Shown here piece by piece: positions 25,410 through 32,898 of a DNA stretch of 41,801 nucleotides. A model generated the notes under the pieces. It worked only from the letters and a program-made list of their open reading frames with translations. It made no database searches and was not told the origin of the DNA. Numbering within the stretch: the stretch's first letter is position 1; each line of letters opens with the position of its first letter. The stretch lies in the NCBI GenBank assembly GCA_014377425.1, contig JACMPQ010000060.1, positions 1 to 41,801 on the forward strand, given 5' to 3'. Source of the stretch: Microbacteriaceae bacterium (lineage in GTDB: Bacteria; Actinomycetota; Actinomycetes; Actinomycetales; Microbacteriaceae). The position numbers and the translations under genes were made by a program.

Positions 25410-26843
25410 ATGTCTACACCTGCGCTCCGTCGCAACGCCCTCGGACTCGGAGGCGCCGTCATCATGTCGGCCGCGCTCATGGGTCCTGCCGTCTCGGTCT
25501 ACTTCAACCCACAGGTCGTCGCGGGCAGCGCCGGCGCCGCGACGCCATTCGTGTTCGTACTGGCCCTCGTGGTGATGTTGGTTCTTGCCAGCAGCATCAT
25601 GGAGATGGCAAAAACCTTCCCGAGCGCCGGAGCCTTCTACACCTATGTCTCGCGCGGCGTCGGGCCACGAAGCGGCTTCGTGACGGGCGGGCTCATGTTT
25701 GTGGCCTACTCGCTGCTCGTGCCCGCCGAACTTGCCCTCATCGGCATCTACACGCAAGACATCCTGTCCAGCTACGGCCTGAATGTGCACTGGACGATTA
25801 TTTCGGCATTCTTCATCGTGCTGATGACTTTTCTGTCACTGCGGGGCATCACCGGCTCGATCAAGATCGCTGCCATCCTCTTCGCCGTTGAGGTGGGTGT
25901 CATTGTGCTGTTGAGTGCCATTGTTCTTGCCAGCGGCGGGGCGAACGGCATCACCCTTGCCCCACTCACGCCGGCCGCCTCCCCCACCGGACTCTCGGGA
26001 ATTGCCCTCGGGATGACCTTCGGAATCCTGTCGTTCGTCGGTTTTGAAGCCGCGACGACGCTCGGCGAGGAAGTCAAAAACCCCCGCCGCAACGTTCCCC
26101 GGGGCATCTTTCTCTCCCTGCTGTTCGTCGGAGCCATCTACCTGTTCTGCACGTTCAGCGAAATGATCGGCTTCGGCGTCTCCGGCGTCGACAAACTCGT
26201 CGCCGACACCGCACCCTTCGCGACCCTCGCTGCTCGCTATGCGCCGTGGCTCACCGTGCTCGTGGGCTTGGCCGGGGTGTCCAGCATTTTTGCCGTCACC
26301 ATGAACGCCAACAACGGCATCGTGCGAATCATTTTTGCCATGGGACGCGAGGGGATGCTTCCGCGCTCACTTTCGCGCATTCATCCGGTGCACAACACGC
26401 CGACGACCGCCATCTGGCTTCAGGCGATCGTGGCCGTTGTGTTCACCTTCGGCGTGGGGCTGGTAACCGGACCCTTCAACGCCTACGTCTACCTCGGGTC
26501 GATCCTGACGCTGGCGATCATTCCGGTGTACATCCTCACCAACATCGCCTGCATTCGACACTTCAACGGACCGGGCCGCGCCGATCGATCCGTGTGGCGT
26601 CATGTTGTGCTGCCGGTGCTGGGGATTGCGCTGCTCGGCATTCCGATCTTCGGTCAGCTGTACCCGGCGCCGCCCGCGCCGCTGGTGTTCTTTCCCTACC
26701 TCGTGCTGCTGTTCATCGCGGTGATGGTGGTCATCGCCGTGGTGGTCGGCCGGCGCCGACCCGAATTTCTGGCCCGGGCAGGCGCAGTTCTTGCCACCGG
26801 TGAGCGGGAGGACGCTGCACCGGCGAGCGTCGACGCCGCGTGA
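25410..26843 (+). CDS. APC superfamily permease
   Basis: A 477-aa APC transporter with about twelve hydrophobic segments, among them LGLGGAVIMSAALMGPAVSV (helix 1), FYTYVSRGVGPRSGFVTGG and LSFVGFEAATTLGEE (helix 6). ATG 25410 has GAGAGG just before it and is preferred to ATG 25392, which has none. It starts 116 bp after the regulator and overlaps the next gene by 4 bp. It is the third permease of the island; three different importers suggest several related substrates. Confidence 0.92.
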   Translation: MSTPALRRNALGLGGAVIMSAALMGPAVSVYFNPQVVAGSAGAATPFVFVLALVVMLVLASSIMEMAKTFPSAGAFYTYVSRGVGPRSGFVTGGLMFVAYSLLVPAELALIGIYTQDILSSYGLNVHWTIISAFFIVLMTFLSLRGITGSIKIAAILFAVEVGVIVLLSAIVLASGGANGITLAPLTPAASPTGLSGIALGMTFGILSFVGFEAATTLGEEVKNPRRNVPRGIFLSLLFVGAIYLFCTFSEMIGFGVSGVDKLVADTAPFATLAARYAPWLTVLVGLAGVSSIFAVTMNANNGIVRIIFAMGREGMLPRSLSRIHPVHNTPTTAIWLQAIVAVVFTFGVGLVTGPFNAYVYLGSILTLAIIPVYILTNIACIRHFNGPGRADRSVWRHVVLPVLGIALLGIPIFGQLYPAPPAPLVFFPYLVLLFIAVMVVIAVVVGRRRPEFLARAGAVLATGEREDAAPASVDAA

Positions 26844-27346
26844 GCGTGCCGCTGTCGGGTTACGGCGCTTCGTCGGGAGTCGGCGCTTCTACCGGCGCCG
26901 TTAATCTAGCCGGGGCCGTGACTCTGGCCGGGGCGGTTGCGATGATTGCGGCGGCGCGGCAGCGAGCGCTCGAACTCGGAGTTGCCGTGAGCATCGCTGT
27001 TGTTGATGCGGGCGGCAACCTGGTTGGCTTCCAGCGCATGGATACCGCCGAAATCGCCGGGCAGACCCTCGCCATTGATAAGGCGTTTACCGCGGTGGCT
27101 CACCGAATCCCGACCTCCGAGTTGGCGGTGTTGGCGGCCCCGGGGGGCGAGCTGTTCGGTCTGGGTGCCAACGGAAACGGCCGCTACGTGATCTTCGGTG
27201 GCGGTATCCCGCTCTTGGTTGACGGTGTTGTTGTGGGTGCGATCGGCGTCAGCGGAGCGAGCACCCGCGATGATGCCGACTGCGCTTCCGCCGGAATAGG
27301 CCGCTACCCCCGCGGCGGGTTCGACAGTTTGGGCGCTGCCGATTAG
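26840..27346 (+). CDS. GlcG/HbpS family protein (heme-degrading domain type)
   Basis: A 168-aa protein. After a Gly/Ala-rich N-terminus of about 30 residues comes the GlcG/HbpS fold: AARQRALELGVAVSIAVVDAGGNLVGFQRMD, then the GGGIPL and GAIGVSGAST segments and D-ADCASAG near the end. Family members include the heme-binding HbpS of Streptomyces and proteins of unknown function in glycolate and diol operons, where they often accompany catabolic genes. No secretion signal is seen. The GTG start overlaps the permease stop by 4 bp. Confidence 0.88.
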   Translation: MSVPLSGYGASSGVGASTGAVNLAGAVTLAGAVAMIAAARQRALELGVAVSIAVVDAGGNLVGFQRMDTAEIAGQTLAIDKAFTAVAHRIPTSELAVLAAPGGELFGLGANGNGRYVIFGGGIPLLVDGVVVGAIGVSGASTRDDADCASAGIGRYPRGGFDSLGAAD

Positions 27347-27414
27347 ACCGCTGCGGCCGCCGCGCTCGTCAGACTAGCGAGGACCCCCCACGATGGGAGT
27401 ACCCCCTGTCACCG

Positions 27415-27485
27415 GGGTGCGGGCAGCGCCGGGCTTTAGGGTGCGGGCAGCGCCGGGCTTTAGGGTGCGGGTAGTGCCGGGTCGG
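27415..27485. repeat. 24-bp tandem repeat containing the esterase stop codon
   Basis: Units at 27415-27438, 27439-27462 and 27463-27485 (last one diverged). On the minus strand each unit encodes PALPAP then TAA in the same frame, so the esterase 3' end with its stop codon has been copied twice downstream. The first two copies are identical. Confidence 0.9.
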
Positions 27486-28821
27486 ACAGCCCGAGCCGGG
27501 GATAGAGCACGTCGAAACCCGCCGTCATCCCTCCTTTGATGGCGACGGCACGATGGCCGCCCATCGGCACCTCAAAGTAGGTCACGTTCCAGCCTGATGC
27601 TTTAGCCGCCGCCGACACCTCTTTCGCCTGGGGCAGGTAGTGCGAGTCATCTGATCCGATGGTAAAAATTGCGGTCATGTCGGTGTACTGGTGCGCGGCG
27701 AGGATGTTTACCGGCTTTTGGGCCTGGTAGGCCGCGGCATCGCCCTTGAATGCGGCCGCGAGAGTAGCCGTCGGGTTGTCGGCACCCGGATAGGCCTCAC
27801 CGGAGATGTCGAGCACGTTGCGCCACAGGTGCGGATATTTTGCTCCCAGGGAGACGGCGCACTGGCCACCGTTGGAGTAGCCGGCGATGGTCCAGTGTGC
27901 GGCATCCTGCATCACGTGCAGGTTGGCTCGCGCCCAGTCGACGGCATCTTGGGTGATGAAGGTTTCGGCCTTGCCGTATTTTTCGGTATCCAGGCACAGC
28001 GGGTCGATGAGCCGCGAGCCGAGCTGATCAACCACCAACACGATCGGTGCGAGCCCATTGTGGCGGGCGGCGAATTGGTTGAGGATGAGCGCCGAGTAGG
28101 CGGGATCGGGGTTTCCGGGCTGGCCCATGAGCATGATCACCAAGGGAAGCTCGGGGGCATTGGGCACGAGGGCGGCCGGAGGCAGGTAGAGACCCGCGGG
28201 GCGGGAGACAAAACCGGATTTGGTATTGGGGATGACGACTGTTCCTACCGTGCCTACGGTGGGCATACCGGCCGGGGCCTTCCAGGTTTTCCAAAGCGCG
28301 TCCTCCGCGAGCATTTTTTTGGCGGAGATCACGGCGCCTTTGGCGGAATCCTTGGGTTGCGCCGCCGACGGTTTGGGCTGCACCGGGAGGGCAATGCGTT
28401 TGGCGGTGGAGATTCCGGCCAGATCGCCCACGGTCTGGTCGAGCCCGTAATCGGCATTGACGCCGATGACCCCCGCAACGAGAAATAACACCATGGAGCC
28501 TGCCGCGATTACCTTGCGCGGCCACTTCGAGCCCCACAGGTTCGCGATTGCCAACCCAATTGCCGCGAAGGTGGTGACGACCCAGGGCACCGTGGTGCCA
28601 GTGAGATCGAGCCCGGTGATGAGCGTACTGGCGATCCCGACGGCAATAAACCCGAGGGCCGTACCGGCAACGACGCCGAACAACGACGCCATCAGACGCC
28701 GACGCGACCGCCAGCGAAGCGTCAAAACCACGAGATAGAGCACCGAGAAAACGCAGGTCGTGTAGACGATTCCGACGAACGGCCCGTCAAGAATGTTGAG
28801 GGTCAGAATGCCATCAAACAA
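27460..28821 (-). CDS. Membrane-anchored alpha/beta-hydrolase (esterase D/antigen 85-like)
   Basis: A 453-aa protein. Four hydrophobic segments (about residues 12-36, 43-62, 77-95 and 104-123) form an N-terminal membrane part; the rest is an extracytoplasmic alpha/beta-hydrolase domain. The nucleophile elbow is GYSNGG with S316, and a late His lies in PMGGHRA. The layout (membrane helices then an esterase D-like domain) is common in Actinobacteria, where relatives include mycolyltransferases and putative lipases, but in this non-mycolate lineage the substrate is unknown. The C-terminal PALPAP codons are the last unit of a tandem repeat. Confidence 0.88.
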   Translation of the reverse strand: MFDGILTLNILDGPFVGIVYTTCVFSVLYLVVLTLRWRSRRRLMASLFGVVAGTALGFIAVGIASTLITGLDLTGTTVPWVVTTFAAIGLAIANLWGSKWPRKVIAAGSMVLFLVAGVIGVNADYGLDQTVGDLAGISTAKRIALPVQPKPSAAQPKDSAKGAVISAKKMLAEDALWKTWKAPAGMPTVGTVGTVVIPNTKSGFVSRPAGLYLPPAALVPNAPELPLVIMLMGQPGNPDPAYSALILNQFAARHNGLAPIVLVVDQLGSRLIDPLCLDTEKYGKAETFITQDAVDWARANLHVMQDAAHWTIAGYSNGGQCAVSLGAKYPHLWRNVLDISGEAYPGADNPTATLAAAFKGDAAAYQAQKPVNILAAHQYTDMTAIFTIGSDDSHYLPQAKEVSAAAKASGWNVTYFEVPMGGHRAVAIKGGMTAGFDVLYPRLGLSDPALPAP

Positions 28822-28877
28822 GTGAATACCTCGCGTCTAGTTCCAGCGACCGGCGAGAAGTCGCGGGCACATCAGCA

Positions 28878-29168
28878 TTAGGCCACGCAGAGTGCCACAT
28901 GACCGCCCCCGATCGTATCGTAAGGCAGGTGAAGCTCCTCCTCGGCGGCGATCCCGGTCTGCAGCTGACGCCCGCGCTCAAGTTCTGCATCAAATTCGGA
29001 GCCGAAGAGCAGGGCAAGGTTGGCGAGCCACAGCCAGAGCAAAATGACGATGACTCCGGCGAGCGATCCATAATTCTTGTCGTTGCTGGAGAAGTTACTT
29101 GCGTAAAGACCGAACAGAAGCGAGACCACCACGAGCGACACCACCGCCAGCAGCGCACCGAGGCTCAT
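28878..29168 (-). pseudogene. C-terminal fragment of a YihY/BrkB-family membrane protein
   Basis: A 96-residue frame equivalent only to the end of the roughly 300-400-residue YihY family: one full helix (LGALLAVVSLVVVSLLFGLYASN), the YGSLAGVIVILLWLWLANLALLFG helix pair region and the EFDAELERGRQLQ signature at the cytoplasmic end. The N-terminal helices are missing, and the DNA directly upstream belongs to another gene remnant, so the 5' part has been deleted. The ATG at its start is probably fortuitous. It would not make a functional protein alone. Confidence 0.82.
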
Positions 29169-29776
29169 TCAATGAAAGTGCGGTTGCTTCGCGTTCGGGC
29201 GGCTGCCGCAATGGCAATGATGCTGGCGGGATGCTGGCGGGCGTAGCCACGAACCTCGCTGAGCAGCGATCCGGCGTCGCGGTTGTCGAGCCAGGAGGCG
29301 CTGCCGTCTGCGCGGGTGGATAGTTGCTGCACGAGGTCGGTTGCGACCCCGGAGCCGTCGGAGTTACGTGCCATGCTGCCGAGTTCATCCCCGATCGAGT
29401 GCAGGCCGCCGGCCACGCGCTTCTGCTGCGTTCCGAGCTGCTCGCGAAGGCCCTCCTGCGCCTGACCGAGTAACTCCTTGACCTGGGTCTTGGTTTCGGC
29501 AGCAACCTTGCCCGCCTGCTCCGTGCCGTGTCGTGCCGGCGAGCTGTGCTCCGGATGCCGCCGCCTCCCTCGCAACATGCCTGGCCTGGTCTTTGGCGGA
29601 ATCGGTGGAACTGGAAATGGAGCCCCGTACCGCAGAACCCTGAACCGTGGAATTCGAGCTAGGTGAACCCGATGTTGCCGGGGGGCGACGACCGGCGTTT
29701 CGCCGCCGTGCGTTGTCGGCACCGTCGTCGAGTCGGCGGTGTCGGAATTGCCGACCTCCGTTCCCCGTGACGACAA
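29165..29776 (-). pseudogene. Broken stress/holin-cluster protein (nutrient-deprivation type), frameshifted
   Basis: The end of this stretch (SMARNSDGSGVATDLVQQLSTRAD…LLSEVRGYARQHPASIIAIA) looks like the C-terminal half and start of the hydrophobic tail of a helical protein that in Microbacteriaceae precedes a holin-like gene. The middle part (SISSSTDSAKDQARHVAREAAASGAQLAG) is in another frame, and the N-terminal part (SDTADSTTVPTTHGGETPVVAP) is in the first frame again. Two shifts are therefore needed, one near 29525-29540 and one at the G6 tract 29680-29685. The hydrophobic tail is cut after AIA and joined to the YihY fragment. Function lost. Confidence 0.65.
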
Positions 29777-29938
29777 AATGAGAAACCCTGAGAGATGAGG
29801 ATTTTTTGCTGCAATGCGGCGAGACAGGGGGCTGTCTCGCGTCCGTATCGGCAGCTTTAAGGCTCATAAAAAGTTTCTCGAACATCCCCTCTTGACAAAT
29901 AATGGATCAACAGTTGACCAGGCCAGCCTCTGTGCGCT

Positions 29939-30901
29939 CTAGTACTCCGTGTCGTCTTGAGCGGTGGCTGCTCCCGCCACCGCCGAACTCATCGGCGGCT
30001 GAGCGCGGCGACGATGAACGGATTCACCGTCGGCAAGGTACACCTCACGCGGTTTTCCAGCGTCGGATTGCTTTACCGAGGAGATCCAAATCGACTCGCG
30101 GTGAATGTCGACGCCCGCCCGTACATCCTCCGCGGTGCGAAGCTTGGCCACCCGGTGAATCAGCGCACCGAAGCCGAGCTTGACGATGACGTCAGCCACA
30201 GAGAACGAAATCTGCATGGTGGCGGTCCAGTCGCCGCCGACGGCGAAAATCTGGATGAGGTACACCAGGGGGTAGATGGCCCACCCGCCCAGCAACAAAA
30301 TGGCGGCATTGCGCAACAGCACCGACGACTCTCGGGTGAGCGCGGACAGAGACGAGCGCACCGCGGCGACCAAAATTACCGTGGTAACCAGCCAGAAAAC
30401 GCTGCTGATAATGCCCCAAAACACCAGCTGAAACACGTCCTCGCCGCCCCCGATAATCACCGCACCGAGAAATCCAGTGAAAATCATGGCGAAAGCCCCG
30501 AACACCGCCAGCGACCGGGTGCGCCGAACAGCAGCGCCGACCAGGCCACAGACCGCCAAAAGCTCCACCGCGAGCAGCGGCACCGCAACGCTCCACTCCA
30601 TGTAGCGAGCCGTCATGACACCAATTGCGGCGTCGTTCGGCACGTAGAGACCGTGACGGAGGTTGTAGCCGAAGACGAACTGAAGCACGATCAGCAGGTA
30701 GGAGACGGTGGTGGCGGCCATGATGCCGAGTCGAGCGATTGTGGCCGTGCGATAGCGCGCACTTACCTCGCTTTGAGTGGCCAGGGCCCGAAACAGCCCG
30801 ACAACCATGGCGAGGCCCGCCACGACAAGGAAATACATCGTGAGGTGGTACGCGGCCGGGCTCAGGCTCGCGGTCCAGGGGGCGGCGATGGTGTGGATCA
30901 T
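29939..30901 (-). CDS. Microbial rhodopsin, CryoRhodopsin-like (E-A-E motif)
   Basis: A 320-aa seven-helix protein (helices about 20-37, 56-77, 91-121, 131-149, 157-181, 195-219, 226-249) with a hydrophilic tail of about 70 residues. The retinal Schiff-base lysine is K241 with counterion D237 (ADVIVK). Helix C has R99, E102, W103, A106, P108 and E113, so the bacteriorhodopsin positions 85/89/96 are E-A-E instead of D-T-D; W207, Y210 and P211 line the retinal pocket. R57 lies at the cytoplasmic end of helix B. A buried cytoplasmic-side arginine and a glutamate counterion are, from memory, the marks of CryoRhodopsins, described from cold-living Microbacteriaceae as slow UV/blue photoswitches. 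W162-G163 may leave an opening for a carotenoid. No retinal synthesis gene is in the window. It follows the DUF7882-like gene by 133 bp. Confidence 0.93.
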   Translation of the reverse strand: MIHTIAAPWTASLSPAAYHLTMYFLVVAGLAMVVGLFRALATQSEVSARYRTATIARLGIMAATTVSYLLIVLQFVFGYNLRHGLYVPNDAAIGVMTARYMEWSVAVPLLAVELLAVCGLVGAAVRRTRSLAVFGAFAMIFTGFLGAVIIGGGEDVFQLVFWGIISSVFWLVTTVILVAAVRSSLSALTRESSVLLRNAAILLLGGWAIYPLVYLIQIFAVGGDWTATMQISFSVADVIVKLGFGALIHRVAKLRTAEDVRAGVDIHRESIWISSVKQSDAGKPREVYLADGESVHRRRAQPPMSSAVAGAATAQDDTEY

Positions 30902-30951
30902 GATCGAGACGCGCCTTTAGCTTGGACAAAGTGAACGTCGTTGTGTGCCGG

Positions 30952-30987
30952 CTGTGCTGCCAGAAACGACTGTGCTGCCAGAAACGA
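30952..30987. repeat. Perfect 18-bp tandem duplication between the DUF7882-like gene and the rhodopsin gene
   Basis: The 18-bp unit beginning CTGTGCTGCC and ending AGAAACGA is present twice in direct contact (30952-30969 and 30970-30987). It lies 51-86 bp upstream of the rhodopsin ATG, in the 133-bp spacer. It may be a chance duplication or change the spacing of a processing or promoter site. Confidence 0.9.
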
Positions 30988-31034
30988 GTGTGCGCCGGAT
31001 AGGCCGACCTCGGCCAAGCTGCGCACAAGAAGCA

Positions 31035-31364
31035 TCACGTTCGCAGCCGACGTACCGGAGCGTCGATTCCGGGTTCGGTGGTGAAGTAGAGTCCGCCCGC
31101 ACTGTTGGCCGACGACATCAGCGCGTCGATCCATTCCCGGTTGATCGACGGGATTCGACTGCCGAAGTATCGATAGCAGAGGGTGCTGCTCGGATCGAGC
31201 CAGATGGTGGTTCGCCCGCTGCCGACTCCGGCGGAATCGGTCCAGGAAAAGACGAAACTTTCTTGACGGCGAAGTTTGGCTGTGATCACCACTTGCAGGT
31301 GCATCAGTGCCCGGTCGTCGAAGCCCACTTCCATGCCGGAACTGCCATAGAGCAACGTGCCCAT
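31035..31364 (-). CDS. DUF7882-like small soluble protein, rhodopsin-associated
   Basis: A 109-aa protein. It begins MGTLLYGSSGMEVGFDDRAL, continues LQVVITAKLRRQESFVFSW, and ends with TTIWLDPSS, the SINREWIDAL helix and SANSAGGL. This is the pattern of the small Microbacteriaceae family I remember as DUF7882 (often mislabelled as an ATP-dependent DNA ligase). There is no signal peptide or membrane segment, so it is cytosolic; mostly beta strands with one helix are suggested. I recall that CryoRhodopsin genes are accompanied by a small soluble protein that may oligomerise and contact the rhodopsin; this gene fits that place. ATG 31364 has GAGGGG about 7 bases upstream, and the frame before it is not conserved in character. 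The rhodopsin follows on the same strand. Confidence 0.85.
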   Translation of the reverse strand: MGTLLYGSSGMEVGFDDRALMHLQVVITAKLRRQESFVFSWTDSAGVGSGRTTIWLDPSSTLCYRYFGSRIPSINREWIDALMSSANSAGGLYFTTEPGIDAPVRRLRT

Positions 31365-31868
31365 CGGTGTGCCCCTCGCTCGGATGCCCCACCTTACTGC
31401 ACCGCGTGCGAACCGCAAACGCTCGCTGGAACCGCGCTGATAACCGACTGAGCATGAATTGCATGATGACTCCGAACTAGCGATTGCGGCGAAACGCTGA
31501 CCCAACACGCAAGCGGGCAGGCTTAGGTGTTGGGTCGACGCAATGGCGTTCTTCGGGTCCTCCATTTGACCATCCCCGAGACGAGAAACGCGAACACGCG
31601 TTTTTCTCCCTGGGATGACCGGCGCTTCAGTATGGGTATCTGCCGCGCTAAATCCGAAACTAGACCAGAGTTGTGGTGACACGCTGATTACCCGGAGGGG
31701 TTGCTTTTACCCCCAGCAAGCACTAGTTTGCGTTGTTCGCCCAACGGGCAGCGCAGCACCACTACTACTGCGTGTGAACCGACGCGACAACCGGTATCGC
31801 CGCCAAGCTCGCCCGCACCTCAATGAGTGCTCGAGCATGCTCGTCGAGGCGGCGGTCTTCATCACTGT
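31365..31868. other. 504-bp stretch without an intact gene
   Basis: This holds the leader of the DUF7882-like/rhodopsin pair, an inverted repeat at 31499-31536, and the out-of-frame 3' remnant of the thioesterase (31765-31868). The frames that cross it show no protein-like pattern apart from that remnant. Confidence 0.6.
31499..31536. promoter_or_regulatory. Perfect 10-bp inverted repeat upstream of the rhodopsin locus
   Basis: GACCCAACAC (31499-31508) and GTGTTGGGTC (31527-31536) pair perfectly around an 18-nt loop. It lies about 135-170 bp upstream of the DUF7882-like start. There is no T-run, so a terminator is unlikely; an operator or a leader hairpin is possible. Confidence 0.55.
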
Positions 31869-32747
31869 TCAACGCCACCGCCCGGATCGGCCCGGCCCGG
31901 CCTGCCCACCGGAGTTCAACTCGACCATCACGGTGAGGCACCTCGTGGTGAGCTGCAGATTGTGCGCGTTGCCGGGGGCACCCGAGCGGACCAGAATGCT
32001 CAAGTGCATGCTGCGACTGCTGGTGTGAATAATGCGGGCATCCACCTCCACAATGTGCCCGATGTGGATCGGATGATAAAAGTGGATGCCGCCCGAGTAG
32101 ACCGCCACGGCAGCATCCGAACTCCAGCTCGCGGCGCAGGCAAACGCCGCTTCATCGATCCAGCGCATCACCGTTCCCCCGTGCGCGTTACCGCCCCAGT
32201 TGGCGTCGCCCGGAGCCGCCAAAAAGCGGAACACCGTGCGCGGGGTGGTGCCCTCATCGGTGTATGCCTGCTCGTTCATGGCGGTGCGGATGATGCGGCG
32301 CGGCTCAATGCGGGAGATCGCGCGCGCCGACAACAATAGATCCCGCTCGGTGCGCGGCACCCACTGCGGAACCCCGCGCGGAACCCCGGCGTCGTCAATG
32401 GCCACGAATACGAGGAGGCACTGGGTGGACGCTCGAAAGTCGCGCTCGCGAACATCCGTCGCGTCAACGGTAACGAGCACGTGCATGCTGGTGCGGCCGG
32501 TGTGCACGATTCGCGCGTGCGCCTCGATGAGGTTGCCGGGGCGAATGGGCGTGTTGAAACGGATGTCGCCCACGTAGGCGGTGACGCAGTACGAGCCGCT
32601 CCACCCGACGGCGCAGGCGTACCCGGCCTTGTCGATCCACTCGAGCACGCGACCGGCGGCGATGGTGAGACCGGAGGCCGCAACATCCGACGGGGCGGCT
32701 AAAAAGCGAAGGGTAATACGGTCGTCGGCGACCGCCTGCACGCTCAT
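31869..32747 (-). CDS. Acyl-CoA thioesterase, double hotdog, with frameshifted C-terminus
   Basis: A 292-aa protein with two hotdog domains (about residues 8-130 and 165-280), each with the pattern G…V…WIDKAG/WIDEAA…A…, as in bacterial acyl-CoA hydrolases of the YciA/BACH type. It hydrolyses acyl-CoA to the free acid and CoA. The second domain ends GGQAGPGRSGRWR and stops, but the next frame runs on as SDEDRRLDEHARALIEVRA to a TAG at 31765-31767, which is the usual C-terminal helix of this family. So an indel in the GC-rich stretch near 31885-31900 has cut about 35-40 residues. Both hotdog cores are intact and some activity may remain. Confidence 0.82.
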   Translation of the reverse strand: MSVQAVADDRITLRFLAAPSDVAASGLTIAAGRVLEWIDKAGYACAVGWSGSYCVTAYVGDIRFNTPIRPGNLIEAHARIVHTGRTSMHVLVTVDATDVRERDFRASTQCLLVFVAIDDAGVPRGVPQWVPRTERDLLLSARAISRIEPRRIIRTAMNEQAYTDEGTTPRTVFRFLAAPGDANWGGNAHGGTVMRWIDEAAFACAASWSSDAAVAVYSGGIHFYHPIHIGHIVEVDARIIHTSSRSMHLSILVRSGAPGNAHNLQLTTRCLTVMVELNSGGQAGPGRSGRWR

Positions 32748-32867
32748 TTGCCTTCACCCCGGTGCTCGGCTTCGCTGTGAATGACCTTCATGCTGGCTCC
32801 CTGGGCTAGGCGCGACCGTTTCGCGACTCTGCGAACCGCGGATTAAAACGGCACTATCGCGATATTT

Positions 32868-32891
32868 ATGCGACGCCCCATTGTGTCGCAT
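32868..32891. terminator. Hairpin after the NmrA-type gene (weak terminator candidate)
   Basis: ATGCGAC and GTCGCAT pair perfectly around a 10-nt loop, 7 bp past the stop of the NmrA-type gene. On the minus strand only AAATAT follows, so there is no proper T-run; it may stop transcription weakly or be a protein site. Confidence 0.35.
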
Positions 32892-32898
32892 CGCCCAC

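Noticed and set aside
29939-30901. Heliorhodopsin or actinorhodopsin
   Set aside because: Helix C has RYMEW with Glu, Ala and Glu at the key places, while actinorhodopsins have D-T-E and heliorhodopsins an inverted topology and different motifs.
31035-31364. ATP-dependent DNA ligase
   Set aside because: I recall databases giving this name to the small family, but the protein has only 109 residues and no KxDG nucleotidyl motif.
30898-31464. Longer minus-strand frame of 188 codons across the DUF7882-like gene
   Set aside because: It is another frame of the same DNA; the 31035-31364 frame has the family pattern and a ribosome site.
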